Of a DNA stretch of 64,000 nt, positions 24,819 through 36,500 are shown one piece after another. The stretch comes from Odontesthes bonariensis (lineage: Eukaryota > Chordata > Actinopteri > Atheriniformes > Atherinopsidae). Within the stretch, counting starts at the first letter, position 1, and each line of letters opens with the position of its first letter. The translations under genes and the position numbers were made by a program. The notes below the pieces were generated by a model, which was given only the letters and a program-made list of their open reading frames with translations, was not told the origin of the DNA and did no database searches. The stretch spans positions 29,192,449 through 29,256,448 of the forward strand of contig NC_134515.1 in assembly GCF_027942865.1 (NCBI RefSeq), read 5' to 3'.

Positions 24819-27800
24819 TTCATTCATATATAAAAGTTAGTCATTGATTGAAAATCATCGCCCTGAGATGAAATGTTCTGTGCTAAAACCACAAAATCAA
24901 AGGCACTCTGAAAGGGTTCTACCTCCCTGTCTGGGCAATTTCTGTGGAAAAACATATCTGCCAAGTACTTTGTTTGATACTGTAAGCAGGAGTTTTTTGG
25001 ATGACATGTCCTTTTTAATAGACAAAATTATGAAAAGCTAACCTGTTGGTAATCCTTTTGAGCCAGAAAAGTGGAATGGGCTTGTTCGCTTTTTGAGCAG
25101 CTTAGAGACCTCATAGATCCAGCTTCAGCTCGTTTTAGCGTCAATCAGTTGATCCCTTTATAAATCCGACTTTGATTGTTTCCTAAGGGACTTTGGCAGT
25201 TGTGCACAAAACTAAGAGTATCTTTGCGATGTTGTGCTGGTGAATATATACGCACCTATTGCATACCGCATATATTGGATTAAACAAATGTCGGACGATG
25301 TACAGTTCAGTGAACAGGAAGTGACATTTTACCACAGCCTACTCATTACATGGGACATATTTTGCATACTTAAATTGATTTTCTTTCTCAGCTTTTGAAG
25401 TCTAGTTTTTTTTCAATGATTTCTTTAAAAGCCAATTATCCACAGAGCAGGATTTGTTATTAACATTGATATTATGAACAACACTGATATTGTGATTTAT
25501 GTACCATGTGTTCGAAGGCATTTTTTGCTGATTATTTTAGACGTGTCGTCTTTTGTCATTCCAAATTGGTGCTGTGGTCAAAGTCACAATCATTCTTATC
25601 TTGAAGAAATGCAAAATAAACTCTCTCTTCTCATGCTTTTTCCCTTCTTTTCAATAGTTTAATGGACAGAGAAGTGACTTTAATGGGAGAGATGGACAAA
25701 GTGAAAGCTGAGGCCAGTAAGTACTGCGTTTTCCAGTATGTATGTATACTGAATGCTGCTTGTCACTTACAAAACAAGGGCTGCTAGTATTCTTCCATAA
25801 TATGCTCACCTGACTCAAAGGCCTGGAGAATCTGACCTAAATCACTTCCAGAGGGAGTAAGAGAGATTGTTGTGGAACAGCAAGCCCCAGTTTCCTCAAA
25901 ACTGCAGTGATGCCCTCAGGGTCCTGATATACCTGGGGGCATACAGTGTGTGTGTGCTTGTCTGTGTGTGTGTGTCCACATGCTTGTGTGCACATGTATG
26001 CAACATGACAGAGCAAAGACTGCATATTAGCACAGGTTTATTCCGCCCTCTCAGTGAGGAGTGTTGCGTGTTCCGGGCCTGGAAAAAGTGAGCCGTGTCA
26101 GGTGTTGAGGTAGACTCAATGCTGTCTTTGTGCAAGGTGTGTGGTGAATTGAGAGGAAACCAAAGTAACTCTAGTGCTTCTTTGACAATACAAAAGCAGA
26201 GTTTCTTCAAAATGTGCCTTCCATTTATCTCTTTTGCATCACAACGTGTGTTTACTAATGTGCTAAAAGTTTGTTCTCCTGAAGAAACTCTTGTCAGTTG
26301 TGTAATTGACCCAAAGAACATGTTACCGGTAGAATCCAGAGTATGATATTTTTTATGACTTTTTATTATGCATTGGTCTGTAAAATGTCCGAATAAGTTG
26401 AGCACGGTGTCGTGCCAGGGTACTGATCCCAGATAGAAAGTGCATCTCCTGCATGCGGTAGCACTCGCTCTTTAAGTGGAGTTGGATCCACATTTCTACG
26501 CTTTTAATTTCACCCACGTAAACGGAAAAAAATTTGCTTGTGAAGATCTTTTAGTTGTTCGAGCAGTGAGGTTTTGCAAAGTCACTCGTAGCTCTTAGCT
26601 AATTACATTGGCACGACACCGGAACTCCCAATTGGCAGTCATGGTGACTCCAAGTAACGGAAGAATTCCAGCCAGGCACAAAAGGGTTTGAATCCATTCA
26701 GATCTGTTCGGGGGAACCTTTTTCTAGGAAATGCACTTAAACGCTAAACAGACTTTAAATCCTCTGGCCTTTTTTTTTTTTTTCCTGTTTCTTTTTTGGA
26801 TGAATCGGTCATTTTCTATCGAGAGGAAGGTGTCTTTTGTAAATATTCTCCCCTTTGGTTTCTTCTCAGTTTAGCTTCAACAGGCGTCTTAATTTCTTGC
26901 ACATACTCTGTCAGAATATTCTCTCTGAAATCCAGTTGATTGATTTTCAGTTCCATAATGTATGCTGATAACTGTGCTGCTGTGTTTCAGTGGTGAATTT
27001 GGACGCCCGGCACAAGAAAGCCGAAGAGCTCAGACGTCTGACAGACCGGTCTGCGTCCATGTCAGAGGAACAGCTGTCTGAGCTCCGTGCAGACATCAAG
27101 GTACCTGCCGTCCTCTGTTTGGCCGTGTGGGATTCAGTACTTTCTTAAAACTACCGTAAAGAAAAAGTTTAAATGGTTAAAAAAAAAAAACACAATAGCA
27201 AGTTGTCTGTTCTGAGGTGAAATAAAAACAGCAGCTGAAAGAGTAAGACAAATTGAAAGATGCGCACCTGTGTTTTGTTTTTGTTTTTTTGTAAGAATTA
27301 GATTTTTTTTTAATTCATGTTTGTTTGCTTTGTTTCGTTTTTTTTTAGCACTTTGTGAGTGAACGTAAATACGATGAGGACCTCGGGAAAGCTGTAAGAT
27401 TCACGTTTGATCTTGAACCTCTGAAGACGAGCATCTCTGGGTTTGGATCAGGTATCGCACCCTCTTCATCTCCCCTTTCCTTTTGCTACTTTTTCAAGTG
27501 AAACACTATGAACCCTTCCCTAAATCTTCCCTGTATAATGCTAAATACTTTGTGAATCCATCTCAAAATATAACGCCAGCACAATAGTAATGACTGATGA
27601 GAAGTGACCCGAGATGGTCGGAAAACAGTGGTATAAAAATCTTTGTTCATGTAAATCATTTTATGCAGTTGCAACAGAACTTCCCAGTGTTGTTTGATTA
27701 TGTCTGTAATGGTTTATTTTCCAGTTCACTTCACAATCCATTGTGGCAAAACAGAAAACCCTTGTCTGAAGCATCTATAAATGGATGCTGCTGATCATAA

Positions 27801-28562
27801 GACAGATTATGAGAGATATTTTGATGCAAACACACTAAACGGTGTCAGTTTTGAGGCATGTCAAAATACTGAGGAACTGAGATCAAAATGTTATTAAAAA
27901 CATAGTTGCTCAGTTTGACTTTGCTGCGCACTTCCTGGTGCCGACCAAGTAAGGGTGATGATAACAGTATGTATGAAAACCTCCAAACTTCAAGGTACCA
28001 AATCTAGAAGGTTAAAATAAACCATTTTGTGTCCCTCTGTTTCCTTTAGTGTACCACCCGCGTACAGGCTACTCAAATCGGTCCCGTTGTAGCTCCACAT
28101 CATCCTCTGTCGCCAGCCCGGCCCTGCTTGAGACGCCTCCTCCCACCCAGACCCAAAGTGCCCCCAGTGAAACCCGCCCACCCCCAGCCAAACAGGTCAG
28201 CTGGAAAAGCAGTTGTTTGTCAGACGTTTTGATCCTGAAGCAGCCTCGAAGGTGAGAGGTGTCGATTTACTTCAGTGACCCGCTTTTAATTCTCCCCGCA
28301 GATTTTCCAAGGAAACAGGCGCACTTTCCAAGGACAAGGTTATCACTCGGGTGGTCAGCGCTATAACGGCAGTTCCTACCATGACAGGAGCGCTGGCCGT
28401 GGAAACCACCGCAATCAGAGTGATGGCGGCTCCTCTGGCCCGACGTCACACCACTCAAACAGCTACAGAGGCCCCTCCCATTCCTCCACATCCTCCCACA
28501 ACCAAGACCGACCCGCTCACAACGGGCTGCCCCAAAGGCTTCCGCGAACACACTGCCCTTGA
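16513..28562 (+). CDS. spats2: Spermatogenesis-associated serine-rich 2 (SPATS2)
   Basis: A conserved vertebrate cytoplasmic protein of the SPATS2/SPATS2L family, linked to RNA binding; its molecular role is not settled. Exons: 16513-16537, 17557-17636, 18380-18488, 18965-19014, 19288-19510, 19651-19830, 20054-20189, 25658-25716, 26991-27100, 27349-27451, 28050-28195, 28302-28562. They join in frame to 493 aa with GT-AG borders. The N-terminus has a UBA-like segment (AVRAVVPNKSNNEIVLVLQH, then FENSVDKAVQAFLEG, then ILKEWNVTGKKK), followed by a Lys-rich run PKKKKKPKPQ, a variable acidic/Ser-rich middle, the conserved helical core (SVKDLQRCTASLTRYRMVVK to ELRADIKHFVSERKYDEDLG), and a Ser/Gly/Arg/His-rich low-complexity tail ending LPQRLPRTHCP. 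Core wording (CLMDREV, EMDKVKAEA) fits SPATS2 better than SPATS2L. Start MAKKNSQRG is the first ATG in frame with the family N-terminus. Intron 7 is 5.5 kb and carries a transposable element. Confidence 0.95.
21051..22486. mobile_element. TIR-bounded non-autonomous DNA element in spats2 intron 7
   Basis: The left end (21051-21070) and the right end (22467-22486) are inverted copies matching at 19 of 20 positions; the left one reads TTAAAGGGACACTATGTAAT. A second element-like start, TTAAAGGGGCACTAGGTAGC, occurs inside at 21456-21475, which suggests a nested or composite element. The interior has CpG-dense stretches (GACGTCACGTCC near 21334, GTCGACGTCACTTCCGG near 22142) and a long hairpin at 21713-21775. 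No transposase frame is seen. The ends abut TTAA, so a TTAA target duplication is possible, but the superfamily is uncertain. Confidence 0.7.
21713..21775. repeat. Interrupted hairpin inside the intronic element
   Basis: CGTTTCATATTC (21725-21736) pairs perfectly with GAATATGAAACG (21752-21763) across a 15-base loop. After a symmetrical 5-base internal loop, GCCAACA (21713-21719) pairs with TGTTGGC (21769-21775). Confidence 0.8.
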
Positions 28563-31500
28563 CATTGGAAATCCTCTGCTCAGTCGAACCCATCCACTAA
28601 CCCCTGCACTCCCCTCCTCTGCCCATACCCTCCCCACCCCCCTGCTAACTCCTTACAATGAAGAATAGAATACAAGTTTACATATTTCATTCAGTTGAGC
28701 TGTAGTGCCGCCTCTCTACATCAATCCATTTATCCTTCAAATTTGAAAAGCTTCCACTGTCCTGTAATCGCTCTTCCTTTTCCCAATTTCTCTCCTCCCG
28801 GTTAAAGAAACCGTTTCTATCTTTAGGCCCCCTTTGAGAGATTTCACTGCTATGCTATTATCGGTCTGCAATTAGTTTTTGCAGTTAAGCAGTCTGCCAG
28901 AGACTGACACGATTGCCTGCAACAGTCTGTGCACCATTGAAGTTGAACTCTTAGTACATTTTCCTGATTTTGCTGTGGCACTGTCAGCTCTCTGATTTGA
29001 AGCTCAGATCTAGCTTTTGTCATCTCCCAGAACCATTTCAATGCCTTCACTGAGGTGAGCGTGCATAAGTAGATCCAGCATTGACAAGGATTCCTGTGAT
29101 CAGAAGAGTAGACGCGCAATCAACACTACAGACTGTCCTTAATCTTGGCATGGTCGAAATGAGACATATCAAACTGTAAATCAGAGCTTTTTGTATGGCT
29201 GCTACAAACTGTAGGGAACTTTTTTTGAATGTTGGGACGTGGATATGTTAGGACACAAAGGTTTCCTCTTTTAGGAGTAGTTTAACATTTGTAAATACGC
29301 TCACTCCCTTCTTTTTGCCGAGTTAAATGAGTAGATCAACATTTTTTTTCGATCAACACCTTGCTCTTGTCTTGTTCACCAAAAGTGAAGTTAGACCCAC
29401 CTGGGTAGCTTTGGTCATAGCACAGAGAGAAAACTGGGGGGGAAGAAACGGCTTTGTTAGCTCTCCAAGCACAACAAAGCCGTTCATTTAGTTTCCACCT
29501 TTAACGCTAAACTTGCGTCAACAGTGTGTAGCTTCATATTTACCAAAGACACAGAGACCATGTCCTCGAACTCTGTAAGGAGGCGAGTGAGCTCATTTCT
29601 CCAAATGTCAAACTTCTTCTTGATTTTTGCCTGAATTAGTGAAACATCCCCCAACCACTGGCCAACGGGGTCATTGTGTGTGCTGTCGTCATTGGCTTGC
29701 TGTCAGTTGTTTTCTAACTAAGAGAGGGCTCATTACCTTTTGTAAAATAATGTTAAAATTCAACAAAGGAGGCTCCTTTGATGTCCCCATGCTGTTTCAT
29801 AATTCTGAATATCTATTCAGCTGGATTTTCTTCCACGCGCGGTTTGTTCCTTTTCTCGTTATATGCACACGAATGGCATATTAATGTCGTCCTTGCCTTT
29901 AGTCACACACTTCACATTTGCCTTTCTACAAACATGGATGTCTGCATCACGGCTGCTTTGCAAACGGATGGTAGTCGCGAGCAGATGTGGGATTTGTAAG
30001 TGTATGAGAAAAAGCTCCACCTTCCACTTTTTTTTTTTTTTTTTTTATACACCCACAGTGTATCCATCAGTAGAAGTTAATTTGATCAAGCTGACGAATG
30101 CATTGGTTAGTTGCTAATTTCACATATTTATATGGCTGCCAAGTAGTTGCTTCGAGGCTGTGGTTGAGGTTCCGTTTTTTCTTAGTGTACAGTTTGTGAA
30201 CAAAATGCTGGTGAATACCTCATGGCTGATCCTCTGACACGGCCCGTTTCTGTCTCTTTCCTTGCTGTGGGCTTTTAATAAGGGACAGGGACCCCTGGTG
30301 ATTCCCCATCTTTTATCATCTTGTAGTTATGTACATAGACTGAGCTGCAAAGCTGTAGTGAGAAACCGGTTGTTACATTTATTGCTGCATAATGTGACTT
30401 CATAATGCATCGTCTTCCTTTGAGCAGACTTTCGAAGGAAAAATTCATTTCAAAGGCGTTTTCCTTCCACAGCTCTTCTTTGTTTTCGACACGGCTTTCT
30501 GATCATGAGTTTGTTTGTTTGTTTGTCTTGAGATTTAAAAAAAAAAAAAAAAAAGGAAAAAAAAAAAAGATTAACTCCAGTAGTCAAATTAGTGAATTAT
30601 GTGGAGAAAATAATGCAAACTTGTTTGCAGGCTCTGATGAATAAGCGCTGATTAGACTCGAATGAAAGTATAGTTCGATATTTTGGAGGAAATGTGCTTC
30701 TTGGCTTTTCTCGTCAAATTTTAGAGCACGTATGATGCTGTGAGCTCACTCTGACGTAGACCAGAGACCGGTATCCCTGTCCTGAACAGTTTCCTCTGCT
30801 GCACAGGAGACAGTCCACAGAGAAGCTCAGAGGTGGCCGATAGCAGCTTTTCAGATCAGCTGGAGGAGTCGAACAGACCTACAGCAGTTTACTCTTGAAA
30901 TATTGCTGTTGCTACTAAAATGTATTAAACAAAAAAAAAAAAAGAAGTCTTCTGCTGGCACCTCTAAATCTGCGTGTACATACCTGAGTGTAAAGAAAAG
31001 ATTTGTACGTTTATGTACGAGTCTCAGATGTGTTGGCAGAGCCGGGCTCTCTCTCCTATGCTCAGAGTTAACCGGGGAATCGGTCTTCAAATGTAGGCCG
31101 GCAGCGTGTGTATCTCACAAGATATTTCCTCTACGTACTCGCCCAGATGGTTGGTTCTATCGTAGAGAAATCTGTAGACTGAAGTTGAATCAAACTCTAC
31201 AACTTTCCTCAAGCGGCCCTCGTCTTCTGATGGACTGAGGGCTCCGCCGTGGACTGACTGAAGCTTCTGGACACTTGTAACAGCTCTGCTTTTATTCCAA
31301 CTCAAATCTTTTTGAGCTGCTGGATTCAGTCCGTAGTTATTTCATCTCTTGCTTTACATTCCACACTCTAGGGATATTAGGTTCTTCGCCAAAGACAAGA
31401 TCTCATCCCGTTTCAAGTGACTGCCTTTTGTTTCTGCACTCGGCTTGTAAAATTTCCAAAGGGGATAAATCCAACGGCTCACGTTTTTCTTCTTTCCGCC

Positions 31501-31835
31501 CTTCTATATTTTCAGATTCCTTACTGTATATACATATATGTAGCTATATGATTTTTGTGCTCACATGGGGCATTTTGTATGTGATATTCATACTAGGCAT
31601 AATGGAAATTAAGACATCTAGTTCATTCATTCTTCCAGTAGACCTTGTCTACTCTACGACTCTACGACTATAAACTCAAGTGCCTTTTCTTGTCTCCCGC
31701 TGACTCCCCGACATCCTCCACCAGAGTATGGACCAAAGACATCAATCGTCCCCGACTGCTCAGCCCTCTCTTTGTCCCTCTCACTGAATGGCACACTTTT
31801 CATTTACTACAAATAAACAGTTTGCAATACCGACT
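28563..31835 (+). terminator. spats2: Long 3' UTR of spats2 with distal poly(A) signal
   Basis: After the stop at 28560-28562 no further coding exon is seen. The first convincing AATAAA is at 31812-31817, which would give a 3' UTR of about 3.3 kb. Earlier weak signals cannot be excluded. Several poly-T/poly-A runs (30030-30046, 30537-30568, 30931-30943) lie within. Confidence 0.45.
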
Positions 31836-33563
31836 GTGTACCTTTAATTGTTGTTGAATTCACACTGCATGAATGCAGTAGACTACAAGGTTTTAAGTAG
31901 TGGTGACACGATGAAGCCTCATGAACACTGAAGCTTTCCATCCGAGTAGTTCAAAAATGTCCCGTAGCTTAATTTGCTCCACTGCGCCATCAAGCGGACA
32001 ATATATGTAAAGCAGGTGGTGATTGAAATGAAACGTGACTTCACTGTCGTCCACCAAAATAGTAATTTATATAGTTTTTTTTATTTATATTTAACATGTG
32101 TTATTTATTATGTGTCATCGTAGCTGTGCTACAATAACTTCCCTATGTGATTAAGTATTTCTATTCTCCTCTTTCTGGCTGGCTCCATAACAAAAAGGCA
32201 GCTAGCTATGAACAATAGGTTCTAAATCCACACAATATGAGGGTGGAGTCATTGCGTTTCGCTGGCGCTTATATTTCGAATTACGTGCGAAGCTTTCCTG
32301 AACCGGTCAGGTGGTACGCCTGGTTCGCGAGGTCTCGAACGTCACCACATACGTCATCGACACGCCTCGACGCGCGCTTCACAAAAGTCATCCTATACTA
32401 CTCGACACACGCTTCGATACGGATGGACACGTCGCTGCTATGAGAACATGAAATGTGCAATACCAGAAACATCCAGCAGAGGGCACCATCACACATTTTA
32501 AATGGAATATAAATGAGGAGTTGGAGGTTCAGTAGGGAAGTATGAAAACGTTTTGAAGTGAAAATGAGTTTAGTCTTGTCTCCAAGACTTGAAGTGAATG
32601 TTCAGTTTTAGTAGTCACTCGTAAGGAAAATTGACTCCTGAGGTAAGTAACACGTGAGCAGTGTTTTACTGTTAAAGTAGGTGGTTCCCAACCTAAATGA
32701 CATGCTCCTCCATAGGGTAGCATCTACCCTTGAGTTTGAAATATCCAGACGCAAGGGGGATATGGTCAAACCATAAACGGTATTTTTACCATTACCGATA
32801 GGTTATTATACTTCCGTGACTAAAACTTCAAGAAATATTGTTCATAATGAGAAGGGGGGGGGGACGTCGCTGTCAAAACAACGAAAATCTCATCAAACAG
32901 GCGTTTCACATTCTAATATAGGTCTTAAATGTTTAGATACCAGTTAAGTTTTTACACCACAGTGAAACCTCCTGAAATCCGAAGAAAATTGATTTCACAC
33001 AAGATTATGGAAGCAACACAACAAAATTCATTGTTAAATCTGAACAGACTTCTGAAAAACCATGGAGCCCAGACAAGTTTTGTTCAAATTTTTATGTTTT
33101 CATGTAAAATATACAATGTTTGTCATTTCCTGGCAACAAACGCCAAGTATCTTACAGGGCTCATGACACATTTAGAAGCACCAGAAGAACCTGCATTAAA
33201 AAAGGTAATCCAAAATAAATCTTACATAACAATTTCATTTCCTTTTACTTGAAACTTTCCGAAGGTAAATGTTTGGCCACTGATTCAATCATGAAGAGTC
33301 TACGGCTGAGGTGGACTCTACAAACTTCCATTAACATTGTACACAATGCAAATTTAAATGCAAATGTTTAAAAACAAAAAGAAAAGCTGTGTGATTGCAG
33401 GTCACAGAGCAGCTCACAGCCCCATCACAGAGGGAAACACAGCCGCACCTGTTGAAGGAAGAACAGTGCATTCAATCAGTTGATTGTTTCATGCGAGGTC
33501 CTCCCATCTAAATCAATCATCTTGTCATATTTTACTGAAAACATCAGCCCCCATCTAATTCTG
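31836..33563. other. Convergent intergenic region, spats2 to pan2
   Basis: This contains the 3' UTR of pan2 (minus) on its right side. A CpG-dense stretch at 32237-32430, with repeated CGAAGC/TCGACACGC words, looks like a decayed repeat. No gene is supported, and no clear minus-strand AATAAA was identified for pan2. Confidence 0.4.
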
Positions 33564-36500
33564 TTATGTCGTACTTTTGGTGCTACCTTGACCATCTCCT
33601 GTATCCGAATCTGGGACTTTCCAGTCCAGCTGGCGGCCTTTTTCGTAGAGTCCCTTCAGCACCTTCCTGACTTCATCGTTCCCACCTCCACGACTCAGCT
33701 CCAGGTACTTCTTGTATAGCTGCAGGGCTGTGCGTGCATCCTCTATGCTGTCGTGGGTTTCCCCCTGAATGTTGAGGTCTGTGGACACAAGGAAGAGGAA
33801 AACCAGGAATGACTAATCGCTTCCAATTTCCGACAGCAGCATTCCTGGGAATGTGAAAGACTGGAAAACAGAATCTTCAGAGTTGCGTTGACGAGATGCT
33901 AATAAAACTGAGCCTGAAAACACATCAGTGATTTACACTGAATGAGTCCTTGTGAAGTTTGCAAATCCTTGAATTTAAATGAAGGGCCACAAGGCACAAA
34001 GACGGCGTGAATCCACAGAGCGACTGTGCTGAGTTCTTCAAGATGCTCAGAGCATCCCGTCTGTTGTATAACATTATAAAACTGTGTTACATTCGTATAA
34101 CTCTATATTGTTGCAGCAAACAGATTTCTATATGGGTTGTAAAGTATGTTGAACTTTTTAAGTTACTTTTTTTAGATTAAAAAAATAAAAAACTACCCAT
34201 AAGTGCACACACACTGAATACATGAGGATGTCTGAAGAAGCCGACAGGACTTATCAACTCAAGTCAAAGGCAGACGCCAAAATGTCAAATTATCTACTGT
34301 TCATTGCTTCATTAGATGGAGCTCTACTTTTCTGTGTCTCAATTTACCCAGAAAATACCAAGCGAGGAATCTCAGAGAAATCATCCTCTTGCGGGGCAAA
34401 TGGAACAAGTAGACGGTGTCGATGACTTGATCCTTCGGAACCTTAAACACAGCAGATAAATAGCTTTAAGTCACTGTTTCTGGAAGAGAAAATCTAAGGT
34501 GAAATGACAGTTTGCCTCTATAATGATATAACTTGAACATCAAATAAGACGTGCAGTCATTAAGAAACGACATACCAGTAAATTGATGACCCGAAAGTCC
34601 TTCTGTAGACCGTGACCTACAAAGCGAACCCCCGTGTCGATGAGGAAGCGCAGCTTCAGGTAGGTGGACTTCAGCGTCGTCAAATGCTTCGAGGAGATTT
34701 TAGCATCCAGGTCTCCTGGTTTGATGCCAGAATACTGTGTCAAATAGTCGACCACCTGGAAGAGCAAACAACCCCTGGCGTTAGCTGGATATGTGCAGGA
34801 GTCTTAAAGGATCACAGCTGTGAAGGCACAATAACTCTGTTATGCGAGAGTGTTTACTTTGTGACTTTCGTCATAACAACTGAATGAAGCTAGTGAATCA
34901 GAATCTGAGCAGAAAATGGAACCCCTCTCTGCTCTTTCATGATGCGTTACTGAATGAAAAACTTTGCAGAATTCCCTGAACTCATGGCAGGTTTGCTGTT
35001 TACCCTGTTTTCTTTCATTTTGCCTTACCAGGCGTCATCATCCTGTTGACTCTATGAGTAACTACTGACGATCACAAAATGACACAAAACAAACAGGATA
35101 CGTGTACAGATGGGGAAGTACTGAAAGGTAGTTCTAATTAATATTTAGGGCAGATCCCTCAGTTATACAGAGTGTGTGTGTGTGTGTGTTTTTTTAAGGC
35201 AGTTTTCACTCTCACCTGCTCCTGAGTAGAGATGTAGTCATCGATGAAGGGGACCCCGTCATTGGACCCCTGCCCCCTGACACAGGTGATCCTGGCCACA
35301 GACATCTGACTGGGCTTAATGGTCGACTTGGTGCCGTCACTGCGCAGCTCGGCCTCCTCCTGCAGACATAAGCAGTCGCGGGACGTTTAAATGAATCAGT
35401 ATAAATCAACACGTCAACAATAAAATAAAACATTTGCATTTTAGTTTTGTTTTTGTTTTTCCAGAACTAAGGGACAAAGAAAAGCTAAACAGATTTTGTT
35501 CAAAGGTATTTGTTTTCCTTTCGTGTAAGAGGAACCTTTTTTTTTTTTTTTTTTTTTATCATTATGAAGTCAGAATATTCCACAGTTGAACCATGTTACG
35601 ATGTTATAAACAGTGACACACAGCATCAGCTTTGGGATTTAATTCAAAGGTATTAGTCATTCGTAACAATTTGGTCCACTTCCACGGCGGATTCACAAAC
35701 TTGAGAATGTCTGCGTGTGAGGCCTCTTTTCTTTGCACGGCTCAATGTCAGATATTAATTTGAATCCTAACCCTTTTTAACTACTAATACATCGTTTTAT
35801 GTCATTATCCAACCTAGACTGTACAACACACAAGTCCCAACTCTTTTTCGTGTGACAGCCTCTGGAGGCTTCATTCACTATTCATGAGAGTACAGTTGGT
35901 TTTCTCCAGGAAGCAACTTTCTAAAGGCAATGTGGTCATAAGAGACTGTTTGAGATGCATACAAACAATAAAAGCAAGTGATCAAATTAATCTGGTTTCT
36001 CCAGCTAGCTTTCAGTTTCCATGTATGCCATATACACGGGTGCAAGAGTGCTCCACTGATGTAGGATTGTCCTCATAGTCAAAAGATGTTCAGACATTAT
36101 GCAGCGATTCAAAGATGGAATTAACTTATTTTAATCTTCTTAATTGTCTTCCGAGATGTGCAACAGTTCTTAAAAGAAAGAGTTGGAGAATGAAAAATGT
36201 CCCTGTGTTTAAAAGAATTCCATCTAAGGCCTGACTTAAGTAAATTCACACAATGTATTGGAGGTATATGTGAGGAAGTCCTGGGAGCTGACATTATATC
36301 TTAAAGAACAGCGAGCCAGCACAGCTGCTAAAATACGGTCTTCCAGAAGAAAAATCTAATTACTGACAGCTTATAGTACACACAGAAAACAGTTAACGCC
36401 GGTGTATCTAAACGGTGTCAGATCACCTGCGTAATCTTCGTCTGATCCACCTGATGCATACTGTGCGACGGTAGAAAAAGTCAAAAGCAGACTCACTTGA

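Larger units (their letters stand above)
20190..25657 (+). other. spats2: spats2 intron 7 (5.5 kb)
   Basis: The longest intron of the gene. Apart from the TIR element at 21051-22486 and several T-runs (23006, 23182-23204, 24788-24816) I see no gene in it. Confidence 0.6.

Noticed and set aside
25896-26405. Minus-strand 169-codon frame in spats2 intron 8
   Set aside because: Long, but it includes a translated CA/GT microsatellite (HTHTQTSTHT), has no recognisable domain and no splice support.
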